This document shows, piece after piece, positions 10,521-23,385 of a stretch of 64,000 nt of DNA (positions are counted from its first letter, which is position 1; each line of letters starts with the position of its first letter). The translations under genes were made by a program, and so were the position numbers. The notes under the pieces are model-generated. The model had not been told where the DNA came from. It worked only from the letters and a program-made list of their open reading frames with translations, and did no database searches. The DNA is from Inia geoffrensis (taxonomy: Eukaryota; Chordata; Mammalia; Artiodactyla; Iniidae). Location: assembly GCA_036417435.1 (NCBI GenBank), contig CM070902.1, positions 132,545,886 through 132,609,885 of the forward strand, in the 5' to 3' direction.

Positions 10521-12272
10521 TTTTTAAAATGTGCTTCGTCAATTCTTGGAATGCGGGAGGAGCTTTGTCTTCAAAAACTTTGTGTGTTGCAACCGTGGAT
10601 CAGGTGGGATGTGGCCAAAGACAATCCAACTCTATCTTCAAGGTTCCGCAATTGACTCAGAGAGGGAGACAATGGAAAAACGACAAGAGGAAAATATGTC
10701 TTGTTAACTGAATGCTGCAAAGTGTTGTAGATAGATGGGGCTTCATTTAGCCAAGCGAAGATACACTTTTCTTTCTTACTTCCTTGGTTTGGGTTTACTG
10801 AATTACATGTTAACATGTTTTAATTCAATGTACTTGTTAAATTAAATATCACAAGGTTATTTCAATGAGGAGATATCTGATTTTAACCCCAAATAATAAT
10901 AAACAAAATTTGAACTTTGAGATAATTGAAGTCAAGTCGAATTTACGTGGTTCAGGATTGCATTATTTTAATATTCAGTAGTACTGCTAGAATAGTATTC
11001 AGCAGTCAATGAGCTCAGTAACCTGAATTTTGCTTTTATACTTCTTATTTAGTAAATTTTTCAATCCCAAGAAATACCATTCTTTTATATTGTAATGGAA
11101 TCTTACAGGCAGGTCTAAGAAACATAGAATTTCCTATTTGAACTTTTCTTGACTGTAGCATGGAGCTTCCCGTATGCCAACAGAAATGACATTTTCTTTC
11201 TGCTATTTGAGTAATCTGCTTCCAAACAGGAAAAACAGGGAATAGGACCAAACACCTGTGACAATTACCTTTGGAGCAAGATTTGAAGCCAATTAAATCA
11301 TATCCATATGATTTTGTTTGGACTATAATTGCTATCGCAATGAGATGCAGGAAGAACAGGAGGCCCTGCAGCCACAAAGGACAGAACTTGGAAGAGTTCA
11401 AGGCCCATCACATTAGAGATTCTTACAAATTGTACTCAGAAGAGATCTGACTTGCCCCAAGCAGTTCACAAATTGAGCCGTCCAACTGTATCTTATGTAC
11501 ATTTTCTGCTTTCCAGTTTTGACGGATGCGTACTTTTTGTGTTCCAATTGCTCTCTAAAATATATTTCTTAGCTGCCTGCCTCTGCCTGTTTTCAGTCAT
11601 GGATCAGTATTGCTAACAGCTTATCAATAATTTAAAACAAAAATATGGAGCAATGAGATCTCTGTAGGCATTGCACTGTCAGCAGGAAAAATGAAGACAT
11701 GGTAATGAGGAAAACATTAGTCTGATTATTTTAGGAGGGATACATTCTCATGCTTTCGTGGTAGTGTAGAAGCTGTAATTACCTCCCCCCAGTGCTTCAG
11801 GTCACAACAGCTTGGAGAGTGCTAAAGTTCTTCGTAATTTGATTTTCTCTTGTTATTCTGTGCTTTATCAAAGTTAGAGAAATGTGCACCCAAATCTTAC
11901 GAGTGCACCCAAGATAGTTCTAGAGTCTTTTTCTCCAAGCCTGGGGATGATTTCTCTTTAGTCTCAGCATGTGCTGACACCTCTGAATAGCTGAGAATAC
12001 TCTCCTCAACAGAACTCCTCAGCAGTCACCTGCATCCCACCCTAAAAGAGCCCTGCTGGGAACACTTGGGTCTTCATTGGTCTTTTGTTTATATGAGTGA
12101 ATTTTCCTCGAAGCTGGAAGTTGTAATCAAAAGAAGGTGAATCACAGAACTGAGAGAAAAGAGTTAAAGGGAAACCAATGGAAATTATATTTAGAAACCT
12201 GAATAGACTGAAAGAGGATATTTTTAAAGGAACAGAAAATAAAGCCCTGGTGCATGGGGTCAAATTAAAAAT
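10521..12272. other. AT-rich non-coding sequence
   Basis: No gene, SINE or clear repeat. A 118-codon open frame on the minus strand (11045-11401) has no domain that I recognise and is treated as chance. Confidence 0.55.
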
Positions 12273-12281
12273 GAATATGGT

Positions 12282-12494
12282 GGGCTTCCCTGGTGGCGCA
12301 GTGGTTGAGAGTCCGCCTGCCGATGCAGGGGACACGGGTTCGTGCCCCGGTCGGGGAGGATCCCACATGCTGCGGAGCGGCTGGGCCTGTGAGCCATGGC
12401 CGCTGAGCCTGTGCCTCCGGAGCCTGTGCTTTGCAACGGGAGAGGCCACAGCAGTGAGAGGCCCACGTACCGCAAAAAAAAAAAAAAAAAAAAA
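12282..12494 (+). mobile_element. CHR-type SINE
   Basis: A tRNA-derived SINE starting gggcttccctggtggcgcag, with a polymerase III A box (tggcgcagtgg) and a B box around 12346-12356 (gggttcgtgcc). The tail contains about 20 A. The target-site duplication gaatatggt lies at 12273-12281 and 12495-12503. The sharp duplication and low divergence indicate a fairly recent, cetacean-lineage insertion. Confidence 0.95.
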
Positions 12495-12503
12495 GAATAT
12501 GGT

Positions 12504-13339
12504 ATGAGAAAGGGGTGGAGTTTCAGATGAAACAAAAAATATGCCTAAAATACGTGATGCGTTCTCTCTGTGGGATGGAATGACGTTGAGAGTTTCAGAA
12601 GCAGATAACACCCCAAGGAGCAGACAGCAGAGATGACCTCTTTCCACATCAGCATTACAGAAGAGTTAACCTTCTGGATGCTGACTCTGCCTTTCTTGGG
12701 GAGAGCATAATGTTCAGTGAACCAACAAATGGATTGAAGGTGTTTGTAAAGAGGAAAGACTGAGTCCATAGTAACGGCTATATTATGATCAACAGTGCTA
12801 CTTTGTTTCTTTGTTTATGTCTCACAGCCTTTATATTGTCTTTTCGAGAACTGAGCCAGTTGGCCAGTGGCCATGGTAAAATTTTCGTTGCTAGTGAATA
12901 TGAATACATCCCATCAGTGGATGCATCTTTCAGTATTCTGCTTAAACTCAGCCTTCCATTTGAAATGTCATATAGTTATAGGTGAATAGAGAACAGTATT
13001 TAAGAAAAAATGATTTGCTCAAAATAGTGTCCAAATACTAAGCTACATTATGGAACAATTATCGGTATCATTAAGTAATTTGCTTCTATTTTTGTATAAA
13101 AACTATAGCATGAAATTACATTTAAGTATTTGACTTTGAGCATTTGTCTCATGTCCAGAAGATCGTAGGGTACATTTTCTAAGAGAATGAGAAGGAAAGA
13201 AGGTTGTCAGAGATGGCTCCGAGAGAGAAAATGTGATGACCTACTGCCAGCCTTCTACGTTTCTAAACTTCTCGGTACCAAACCTAATTAACATAAATTA
13301 GCAGGTATTATTATTAATAAAACTATGGTTCCTTTAAAG
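12504..13339. other. AT-rich non-coding sequence
   Basis: Nothing recognised between the SINE and a MIR remnant. Confidence 0.5.
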
Positions 13340-13560
13340 GTGGCAATCTAATTACTTTATCTAATATTTTATCTGAATTGTTCCTTCAGACAATTCTGTG
13401 AGATAGATTATTATTTTCTATTTTACAAATTAGGAAAGTGAGGGGAACCAAAAGGTTAAAAAACTAATACCTGACATCATGTAGCCCATGAGGGAATGAG
13501 CTGGGATTGGTCCAGGTCTGTCTGGCCCACGTTTTAGTATTTAGGGCCTGCTGCCTTCCC
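13340..13560 (-). repeat. MIR remnant
   Basis: The reverse complement of the MIR core is readable: a 'ttttacaaattaggaaagtgagg' type phrase around 13418-13442, then 'gagctgggattggtccaggt' at about 13498-13517. MIR is an ancient tRNA-derived SINE shared by mammals. Diverged but ordered. Confidence 0.65.
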
Positions 13561-16158
13561 TTACAGCCAGAAACTCCTCCAACAGCAGGCCCACCGAAAG
13601 AAAGGGAAGCAATTTCCTGTTACACTTATGCAAAGAATTCCTGTGTGCCTAAAACAAAAGGATTTACTCTACACCACTGGTTTAATTAGCGTAACTGTGA
13701 AGATCAACAAGTTCAGAAATGCTTTTTTTTTAAGAAAGGAAAACCAAGATGACATGGCATAAAACTTGGAGTAGCTATGATTTTTTAAGCACATGTTTAA
13801 AGTTTAATGACATAATAGCTTGTCTTCTTTTAAACGACTGATGTTCCTATTAATATCTAAAATAAAATTTTTTTAAAGTATAAATTTTGTACCTTGCAAA
13901 CATTGTATCAGTATTTTGAGTATATATCCATTGCTACATTCTGGTGTTTTATAATTGCAGGAAGTCAGTATTCCAAGTGGAATGATGTAGTTATTTTGTT
14001 CTGAAAAAGCACGCAGTATAGCACTGGCTTGGGATAAATCACTGACATTCTGCTATGGTGGCCAGACCATTATTTTCTTATATTAAGAAAAACACTGAGT
14101 GCAGCAAACCAGAATTATAGCCCATGTCATATTATTTGCAAGAACGATAACTAAGGTGCCTAGGGCACTTGCATAAACCTCTTTTTCTTGTATTTTCCAG
14201 GTGATAAAACCTATTAGTTTGGCAATTTATAGAAAAGCCATAGATCCATCTCAGTGCCACTGGAATAACTGATGCCCCTTTGGCAGGGTACATCTACCAG
14301 CAACAAGAGGTGGAGGGTGGGAACCAAGGAAGAGGCCTGGGAGAGAGGTCAGTGTCTAACCACCTACCAGCTGGGAAGAAAGGAGAGAAGCCCAGAGCCT
14401 TCAAGTGTCAGAGGGAGGAGTCCAGGATTACTTAGTCATTTATTCTTGGTTTGTCTGTCTGTTCATTAATTTCTTTAGTTTCCAGGGAGAATATGTGTTA
14501 AATACTTCTCTTTACCCTCCTGAATTATTACAATCTCTAAATTTTCAGAAGTCTATGATATACGTATCATCTGAGCTATCACAAGCATGCTTTCTTACCA
14601 GGATTGAGAAAGCATCTTCCACATGAAAGGCCTTTTTACAAAATGCAAAAGCAGAAGTAAACAGGACTGATACTTACATTAACATTGCATGTAAACTCCA
14701 AAAGTCAGCATTCTATATTTTCCTTATCAGAGTATATATCACACTTCATTTTTTTCAATGTTCATTTTCTGTCTCTTCTAATAAATGTTAAGGTCTGTGA
14801 GGAAATAGATTTGCAAATTTTCAAAAAGCATAGAATTCAGCATCGAATGCAATGCTGAATGCCATGGAGTTCACCACTGAGGGTTTCTTGAAAAATTTAA
14901 TGATGGTATTTTGGGGGTTTTTTTCCCTGCCAAGAAACTCTAAGCCAAATATTCTTTTCTCCAGCTTTCCTTTAATTTGTACCTCCTCACACTTTATTTT
15001 AGAGCATTATCATAGATATGCTGAAGAAATCCACTTTTCTATTTACTATGATGTGAGGCCTTTACGAGGCAACATTTTATATTAGTTCTCCCCTGCAATA
15101 ATCAATGCATTAAAAGGGAGGAGATGCTATGCCGGGATACTTAAACAATCAATGAAACACATTCCTAAGCAACAATAATGTGAGGGAGACACTGCAATTT
15201 GATTAGTGACCTTTTCATTCTGTATAGAGATAACCTTTACTGATATCATTAACCAGATGAAACCCTGGTTTGACGCCACTCTTTTAAGCACAGAGCTTGG
15301 TATTGATTGAGAAGCAAAATGTGAGATTTTGTTAGTGTCGAGCTGTTTACAGAAACAAGAGGTACATTCCTCTCCTTTTCTCCAACCCCCAAAGTAATTG
15401 TTTTTTACCATCAGCTAACAGAGGAGAAACCAAGGACATTTTCTTACTTCTGTTCTTTTGCTGTATACACAGAAAGCTGTTTCAGTGAAAGAGCACTTTC
15501 TGTATGCTATAAGGATGGAGGCTTTTGTATTAGCAGTTCTGGTGTGACATAAGTACATCCTCTTTCCTGTTATTTTATTCTCAAGGATCACTCATTATAC
15601 TGCTCCTTGTTAGTTAGTACTTTTCAATTCAGAAAGCCTACACTACTCCTACATGTGTTTACATTTAAACAAACCAGGTACACTTAATTGTTGCCCTGTG
15701 AACGGCATATGTTATCATGGGGAAGACCTAGAGATTTTTGCCTTTCGGCCCAAATGGCTGATTTTCTTTGAAAGGTTTAATCTGCATCTGCTTGCATACC
15801 ATAAAAATAGAGTATTTGTTTGGACTTTTAATGAATGCACATAGGAATCAAACATTAAGTTTTAATTCCTGAGCTAATGTTTAATTGAAAGTCAACTCTT
15901 AAGTTGAATACACTATACATTCTAGAAAAAGAGAAGTTTAGCGCTTTTTAACTTAATTTGGTGAGACCAATTTGAGAATAATTATTTTTATGGTATATGA
16001 ATTGGATTGTGTAGTGCCTGGAATATTAGAGCATGCATTTGAGTGGAATTATGAAGTTTGATTGATTTGCAGACTAAGTTCATAGCATGTAAGTGTGGTC
16101 TATGGATTCAGAATGAATAATTAATGTTTAGCAAATAAGCACTAGAACAAAATGAATC
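13561..16158. other. AT-rich non-coding sequence
   Basis: 2.6 kb without gene or recent element. Around 14740-14800 there is a faint resemblance to an L2 3' end, too weak to call. Short open frames (up to 94 codons) show no recognisable domain. Confidence 0.5.
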
Positions 16159-16508
16159 AAAAGATTTACTAAGGGGACTTCCCTGGTGGTGCAGTGGTTA
16201 AGAATACGCCTGCCAAGGCAGGGGACAAGGGTTTGAGCCCTGGTCCAGGAAGGTCCCACATGCCGCGGAGCAACTAAGCCCATGCACCACAACTACCGAG
16301 CCTGTGCTCTAGAGCCCGCAAACCACAACTATTTAGCCTGCGTGCCTAGAGCCTGTGCTCCGCAACAAGAGAAACCACCACAATGAGAAGCCCGAGCGCC
16401 GCAACTAGAGAAAGCCTGTGCACAGCAACAAAGACCCAACGCAGCCAAAAAATAAATTAATGGATTAAAAAACAGAAAAAAAAAAAAAAAAAAAAAGATT
16501 TACTAAGG
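16159..16508. repeat. target-site duplication pair around the 16.2 kb SINE
   Basis: aaaagatttactaagg at 16159-16174 is repeated without mismatch at 16493-16508. Confidence 0.9.
16175..16492 (+). mobile_element. long-form CHR SINE
   Basis: A longer, more diverged relative of the 12.3 kb SINE. It has the same head (ggacttccctggtggtgcag) but a longer body with repeated 'agagcctgtgct' and 'ccgcaac' phrases, ending 'gcagccaaaaaataaatt' and poly-A. This layout is the longer CHR form shared more widely in the whale/hippo/ruminant group. The 16-base duplication proves a complete insertion. Confidence 0.92.
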
Positions 16509-17564
16509 TACAAAGATATTTGAGGGAGGAATAGAAAAACTCTTAAGGGTAAGAGTGTTTTCATATTCCCTTAGGTCCCCAAACACAATAGTAATTTAAA
16601 TAAAGCACTGTGGGCATCTACTGTTTTTTATTAGCAAGCTTCTGATGTATTAAGAAAATATATTAAGTTTCACAATTATTATGTATTTGTAGTTTCAGAG
16701 GGACAAAATTTAGTAAAATAACTATGAATGATTGTGGGAATGGGTAGTAGGAATGGATATGGTTGCTTATCATGAAAACTGAAAATTTATCTAATTCTAG
16801 GTGTCAAAGACAGAGACCAGCTTTTTCAAATGGAAAGTACATTTTAAAAAAATCAGTGGACACTCTCTTTTAAAACATGAAATCTCATGTACCACGTGTA
16901 GCCCTTTGGTGATGAAAAGTTGAGAACAGAGCAGAAATAAATTTACAGTCAATACCATAGGGTTGTTTTTAGTTTGGAGTTGACTTTTTCTCTGTCAGTA
17001 TAAACTTGGTTTTTTTCTACTCTTATGAATTACGGATTACAGTTTGTGCAAACATAAAAATGTTGATTTGCTGCACTTTATTGTTGAGTCAGATGTTTTG
17101 TTCTTTGTAATCTGTTTTCAGCCTAAAATAACATCAACAGTGGTAATGCAAAATCAAAATACTTAAAGCCCTGGAGGGAAAATCCATCAAAATAATGTCC
17201 CCACTTCCTAATTCTGAATATTGTGATTCATCCGTCCTTTTATATATAGAAGAAGGAAGTGGAGAAGAGTCTGGGGACTGGGAATCAGAGAAGTAAATAA
17301 AGACGGAAGGAAGGAAGGAAGGAAGGAAGGAAGGAAGGAAGGAAGGAAGGAAGGAAGGGAGGGAGGGAGGGAGGGAGGGAGGAAAATAAAGAAAGAAATA
17401 AAAGATGGGTAAGGAGTGAATAATAAAAATATTGGAAGACGATTTTGGAATTGATTGCACTCACTTAAACGTCTGGGGTGCAGTTTAACACACTGAAAGA
17501 ACTCCTTGTTCCTTGGCCCCTGCAGTACCTCTAGGTCCTTAAAACAGAGTCATTCTTTTTAAAT
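16509..17564. other. AT-rich non-coding sequence with one purine microsatellite
   Basis: No gene. The (GGAA)n/(GGGA)n array at 17304-17382 is listed separately and accounts for a 108-codon minus-strand frame rich in Ser/Pro/Leu. Confidence 0.55.
17304..17382. repeat. (GGAA)n(GGGA)n microsatellite
   Basis: About 14 perfect GGAA units followed by GGGA units. It is not within an L1, unlike the other purine arrays of the window. Confidence 0.95.
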
Positions 17565-17730
17565 CAGTGGTGTGCAGATTCTTGCCACTCAAAGTGTAAC
17601 TCTCTGGCCAGCAGTATCAATGGGAACTTGTAAGAATATCAGCTTCTCATATCTCCACCAGCTCCCTCAGGCCAGAATCAGAATCTGCGTTTTTAGGTCG
17701 ATCCCCAGGTGGTCATATGTTGTTAGGAAT
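17565..17730 (+). repeat. MER5-like hAT DNA transposon remnant
   Basis: The phrases 'ccagcagtatcaatgggaac', 'gaatcagaatctgcgttttt' and 'tccccaggtggtc' occur in the order known for MER5A-type non-autonomous hAT elements. Ends are not resolved. Confidence 0.6.
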
Positions 17731-18989
17731 AAGTTCAGCTGTGCACAGCCCTGTGTCTACTGGCAGTGTGCACTTGTCCCTGAGTGACCAGGGGCCACAA
17801 ACAAAGAAGCACAACGTGTAAAAAGCAGAAGAAAAATCTCCCAGGAAGAAAGCATAAATAAGAGGAAATATAAAATCTCCCACTTATGCTAAGTGCTTCC
17901 CACTAAACAAGACATCACTAAAGTCATTCATTAGCTCTAACTTGAGAAAAACAAACTGTAAGGGGTGGACTTGCCTTTTTCTGCTTCTCAACATCAAACA
18001 AAAACTTTCTTACAATTTTGATGTTTAATAAATAGTTTTAAATGGTGTGTTTATCCTTACCAGCTCAAGTCTCAGGTAGTAATACTTTAATGTTTTGGTT
18101 TTGAATGAATTTAACTATTTCTCTAGGTTGCACTGCTTCCAACTGTCCATTTCCATGTAGATATGTGTTTTTTAGAATTTTTTATGTGTGTTTGTAATGT
18201 ATATATTATGTGACCAGGATACATAAACACACGTGATACATAAACACACCATGTGAATGCTTCATCATCTTCATTACATGCTGTGAGACTACAGCAGTTT
18301 CTGCCTTTCTGTAGAAGAGGAAGAAGGCTTATCTGTATATGCCAAAAGCACTGGAGACTTAGAGCATCTCAACAACAACAAAACCAGCCAGAATACCTGA
18401 GAGAAGAAAAATGGCATCTGCTCTTCAGCCAATAGACTGCAAAGAGGGGCAAGTTATTAAGGAAGAAAGAAAACATATTTTCAAATTTCAGTATTATATT
18501 TTAGTCATGGCAGTAGTAACTTATTTCTAGCTGATGTTAACAAATGTCAAATATGATTGTGGAGAGAAAGAAAGGCTCTTCCCGAACTATGACATTCTTG
18601 GTAGGAATTAAATTTCTATTATCCTTTTTTTTTGTTTGGCAAATGATCCTCTGATGTGTGAACTGGAGAATACAGTACATGTTTGTATATATAATGCTAC
18701 AATGCTTATATTATCAACTTTTGTTTATAACTTGGCCCTTGGAAGTGACTGTTGAGGAAGGGAATTGCTCTAAACTTGAAAATCCTAAGACGTTCTGAGG
18801 GTACTGCCAAAAAAACATACTGACTTCTAAAAAAATGTGCCGACGGCTTTGCTTTGAAGGAAAGATAAACAGTGTTCTTGCAAGGTGGGGAGGGTGTCAA
18901 AGAGATTCACACTCACAGTCCCAGAGAAAAGAGACTGCTTATATGTGGCTGCTTTGTTAACCATGAGCAAAGTGAAATGAATTGGCATG
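17731..18989. other. AT-rich non-coding sequence
   Basis: No gene. It contains a small tandem duplication: gatacataaacacac at 18218-18232 and again at 18235-18249. Confidence 0.5.
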
Positions 18990-19245
18990 ACGACCTGCAA
19001 ACATACTGTAGCAAAAAAATAACAATAAAAAATAAAATAATTAAAAACAAAGAAAGCAGAAAACAAATGAGAATAGCCTGTCAAATACAGATTGAAAAAA
19101 TACCTAAGACAAAAATGAGATAGAAATCCAAAGTCTTCCACAAGTACCCAATGCTATGCATTATTTTTAAAAATGCATTATCTAAAGAAGACCAGGAATT
19201 CCGTAGATGTGAGCTCAAAGACAGAGTGATAAAACCAGAGAAAGT

Positions 19246-19465
19246 ATTTATTTTCTTCAGAGCTGAGGAGGCACATTGAGAAATTTTAAAAAGACCTTTA
19301 TAAATCTAACAAGCAAATTAGCATCAAGAAAGAACTGCGATGAGATCACCAGCATGAAAGAAATACTTGAAATAATTGTAGTGAAAGCAGATGGGAGACA
19401 GAAATTAGAATAATTAAATTTTTTTAATTTCTCAATTTGCCTCCTCAGCTCTGAAGAAAATAAAT
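19246..19465. repeat. imperfect inverted repeat, arms about 45 bases
   Basis: Left arm 19246-19290 and right arm 19421-19465 are reverse complements apart from a few differences; the shared core includes ttcagagctgaggaggca. The loop is about 130 bases. Such a pair would fold into a long stem in DNA or RNA. Confidence 0.9.
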
Positions 19466-19494
19466 ATGAGAAATAAGAAATAAGAAAATAAATA

Positions 19495-19520
19495 AACAGG
19501 ATATGTGGACATATCCTGTT
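19495..19520. repeat. perfect 11-base hairpin
   Basis: aacaggatatg, loop tgga, catatcctgtt. It lies 30 bases after the larger inverted repeat. Confidence 0.9.
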
Positions 19521-19667
19521 ATCTAGCATCAAGGAAAAGAAAAATTCCACGGCACCCAGATGATAAAATCAAGTTGCATAGAAAGGGGAAAACAAACAAA
19601 ACAAAACAGGCTTACCTCAGACTTCTTCACAGCAATTTTGAGTGCCAGAAGACACTGGAGGATAATA

Positions 19668-19698
19668 ATTTTCATTGGTATCATTTACCAATGAAAAT
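19668..19698. repeat. perfect 13-base hairpin
   Basis: attttcattggta, loop tcatt, taccaatgaaaat. Third inverted repeat within 460 bases. Confidence 0.9.
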
Positions 19699-20130
19699 AT
19701 ATCTAGCAAGCTGCTGTAGGAACATATTCTCTGTGATACAATACCTATCTATGCCTTCCTGAAAAAAAATGACTCAAATGTAAACTTCATGAAATCAAGA
19801 ATGAATCAAAATCAAAAACTCAAGAATAGGAATGTGTGATAAGATTCTCACAGTAACACTGACTTAATTTAACAATAGGACTAAGATTAAATACCTGGTA
19901 AAAATATGGTTATGGAACAGAAAGCAGATATTATTATATCATTCTTATTATTTTTGGAATATTTATGTATAATTAAAATGTAGGGAAAGGTGGGAGAGGA
20001 GATGGAAGAAAGTATAAGTAAATTTCGCCCATATTTTAAAATCTGAGCATCCAATTATATTGTGAGAACTTGAAATATATGATTAAACAAATAAAAGATA
20101 TATTCTATGTGTGTGCATATATATTTTAAA

Positions 20131-21245
20131 ATTTTTTTCCTAGCTCTGTCTGGTGAGAGGGTCTAGAAGGAATGTATGAGTGTTCAGCACTTGGTTCCTA
20201 AATGCTGTTCTCCATTAAGATAAATCAAGGTGAGAAGACTGATTTTAGTCTGAGACAGGGAAAGAATAGCTAAGCCTGAAACATCTTGTTGCCCCAGGAA
20301 TAAGAATGTGCTCAAAGAATGATAGTGACATAACAAAAGGACACAGGAGCCAGACTGAAGGGGCTCTCACTGGCCAAATTTGAAATAATTTCAATATTAA
20401 AGTAGATAATAAAATAATTGGTTTTAAGCAAATGAATAAAATAAAAACCCATGAGTTTCTTTTAATATAAATAAATAAAAATGGATGTGACGGGAAAGCT
20501 CTTTTTTATTATACAATAAAATGACAGCTAATAAATATACAAGTAATCAATGGATGCTAAAAACTGCTGGGTGAGAATATGATAGGAAAATGGATCAAAG
20601 TTAAGTTCATCAATTTCAGGGCAATCTGATGTCACATGCCTCTTGATATAATGCAATGAGAAGGACCCAACATCACTTTCCTGGCATTTCTGCTAAAAAC
20701 GTATAACCTGAATCTAATCCTGAGGAAATGTTAGGCAAATACAAACTGAGAGACAGTTTATAAAATAATTTGCTGTACCCTTAAAAATTTCAAGATCAAT
20801 AAAGACAAAGATTGAGGAAATGTTCCAGATTAAAGGAGTCTATAGAAAAAGAACACTAAATGCAATGCGTGATGATGGACTGGATCCTGAAATGGAGAAA
20901 TAATAGCTTTAAAGGACATTAGTGGGATAATTTACAAATTCGTATATGGACTGTGGATTAGATAATAATATTTTATCAATATTAAATTTCATAATTTTGA
21001 GAATTATACTGTAGCGATGTAACAAAATATCCTTGCTCTTAGGAAGTACACACTGTGTACCGCTAAAGGTATACATTGTCTCCAACTTACTCTCAGTGAT
21101 TCAGAAAAAAAATGATATGCCTATACATAGATTGATAGATGGAAATTGGTAAATCTGGGTAGAGGGTGTTTGGGTTTTGTTTGTAGTATTCTTCGAATCT
21201 TTCTGTAAGTTTGCAGTTATGCCGAAATAAAAAGTTACAAACATC
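20131..21245 (+). repeat. ancient L1M 3' end
   Basis: The terminal region of an old mammalian L1 on the plus strand. Phrases include 'gaaggggctctcactggcca', 'ccaacttactctcagtgatt', 'tctttctgtaagtttgcagt' and the end 'gccgaaataaaaagttac'. Together these are the usual signature of the L1MC/L1MD 3' UTR. No coding potential remains. Confidence 0.7.
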
Positions 21246-21392
21246 TGATGATGATTCATCTGTATTATAGCCCTTCCACCTTTGCACAACTATTTCTGTA
21301 CCACATCTCTCTGAGTAGAAACAGGCATCTCCAAAGTTTTTCACTGAATGGTGTATCCCAGTGCATGTATGTCTTGGTCATATGTTTATAAA

Positions 21393-21423
<31 letters not shown>

Positions 21424-22239
21424 ACCAATACTTCTAACACTTCAGTGGAGTGCCACACGTCTCCATCCTTATTCATCTTTTCTAAGTACACTCACTCTTC
21501 TGACTATCTCATCTACTCATATCTTTATATGTCATCTACTTGTCAATAACAAATGGAGTTTGAAGAATAAAAACACTTTAACATTTCACCAGCAAAGTCC
21601 AATGATATCTCCTGAAATATATATTCTTTCATTGGAAAGTATTACTAACATAGGTGATGATAGACTCATTGAATAATATCAAGAAAGAAATCAATGTTGA
21701 AGTTTATTGCAAGACCCAGGGACTTGATAGTTTCCAGGATGAAAACATAAAGAATATACTGACTAAAATTTCAAAGAAAAATAAAATTATTTTCTGGATA
21801 AGCTAAAACTGCTAGTAATTATCTTACCAGTTCAATAACTGCTGGCTAAACTGGCCTATGGGAGTGCTTTTTTCCCCTAGAACTGTGGGAAATATGCATT
21901 GACATCTCTTAATCTCAAATGCTGGGATTAATAGACCCAACAATGTGTTGATTAAAATGATGGAGGAAACACTGCAAGGGCCAATTTTTGATGAAGGAGA
22001 CGGATCTATTCAAGTAAGACTTTTTATTGATTAGTGGCCATATAGTGATGAAGAAACATACAGTATTCAGATTTGAAACAGACACATCTTCACACAAAAG
22101 CAATCTTTAATAGATATTCAAATAAGCAATTCTTGAACACTTGATAAAAAAGAGGAATGGATACTAGGGAAGTCAATTCACGTGTGACTATTTCCTGGAA
22201 GTTTCTGCCACATTGATGAGATTAGGGTCCTTGGTGTGA
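21246..22239. other. AT-rich non-coding sequence
   Basis: No gene. Includes the CA microsatellite at 21395-21422. Confidence 0.55.
21395..21422. repeat. (CA)n microsatellite
   Basis: About 14 uninterrupted AC/CA units. Confidence 0.95.
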
Positions 22240-22330
22240 TTCATTCATTCATTCAAATCAGTAAACATTTATTAGGTAGTCATTTTGTTAAGCTTTTTGA
22301 CTGACAGTAAAATATTGCATTTATTTTTCT
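22240..22330 (-). repeat. L2/MIR-type 3' end fragment
   Basis: 'attcattcattcaaatcagt' followed by 'aaacatttattaggtagtca' is the reverse complement of the common 3' end of L2/MIR elements. Short and diverged. Confidence 0.45.
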
Positions 22331-23385
22331 TAGCCACCTGAGAAGTTTTGTAGATAAGTCCAAGGTATTAAGGATAGAGGAAAGATTTTATGATGACAAA
22401 AGAAGACACATGTGTTATTATGCTTACTTGCTTGTCTCTAAAGTTAAACAAATTTGTAACTTCCAAAAATTGGAATAAATAAAGATAATGTTTTCTTTTG
22501 AAAAACAGATTTGTGGATATACATATGTATGTATGTGTGCAAATATACGTGTATGTGAACAGATGTAGATGGATGGATGGACAGATAATCTGGGTGGATG
22601 CACAACAAACTGTTGACAATGGTTAATCCTTAAGAAGAGGATAGAATTGAGGTGGTAGGAACCATAAATTTTACATTATATTCATCTTCATTACTGTTTG
22701 TATTGTTTATAAGGAAATATGTTACTTCTGCATTGAAAAGAAATCAAAATAATACGAGGAAAAAGTCTGACTTCCTTGTATTTGATGGCATTGAAGCTTG
22801 AGATCCAATAGCACAGGATTGATGGGCACTTTGTTTTTATTATTTTTTGAACCATGCTTATGTATCTAGGAACTTGTCAAAGACTACAGCCCAGGGAGGC
22901 GCCTCCTCTATTCATTTTCAACACTCTGTCTTGTAAATGTGGATTCATTCTTTTCTTGTGAGAAATGACAAAGTCAGGAAGCAGCTCTACACTTCTGAGG
23001 GAAATCTTTTTTTCAGTATAAACTCAGGAAGCTTGATCCTCAGTGTGTTTGGGGATCCCAAAGAAGTTTAATATTTAAAAATTATTAAGCACAATGTGGC
23101 TTGGCAATATATCTGATGACTCTTCCCATAAGAAAATCCTAACAGGCCTCCTATTATACACTGAAAAGTAAAATGTCTCCCCACTTGCATACATTTTTAT
23201 TCTTGGGAATCTTAAAAAACTCGACATTGGTGTTACCATTGCAGTTGTTTTTTCAATAACTGGCTGTTTTAATTTCCTTATGATACAGCAGATATCTTTC
23301 CAGTCCTCATAGATAAATAAACCTTAAACATATTTAAAACATATGGGAGATAATTACCTCAGAGAATAGTTGAACTTCACATAGG
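22331..23385. other. AT-rich non-coding sequence
   Basis: No gene. A short TATG/GGAT-rich patch lies at 22515-22580. Nothing else recognised. Confidence 0.5.

Larger units (their letters stand above)
18990..20130 (+). repeat. old L1/HAL1-like remnant with hairpins
   Basis: A-rich, decayed sequence. Around 19610-19660 ('acctcagacttcttcacagc', 'gccagaagacactggag') it resembles the coding part of ancient L1M/HAL1 elements read on the plus strand. It leads into a clear old L1 3' end at 20130-21245. Three inverted repeats inside it (19246-19465, 19495-19520, 19668-19698) are listed separately. Family assignment is tentative. Confidence 0.4.

Noticed and set aside
11045..11401. 118-codon minus-strand frame
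   Set aside because: No recognised domain and no splice or promoter context. This length is expected by chance in 64 kb.
12282..12355. tRNA gene
   Set aside because: The A and B boxes belong to the tRNA-derived head of a SINE. There is no intact cloverleaf or anticodon arm, and the same head is repeated at other SINEs.
12042..12647. 201-codon minus-strand frame
   Set aside because: Its centre is the CHR SINE at 12282-12494 read backwards. The poly-T gives the Phe run. No domain is present.
17134..17460. 108-codon minus-strand frame with Leu-Pro-Ser repeats
   Set aside because: It is produced by the GGAA/GGGA microsatellite.
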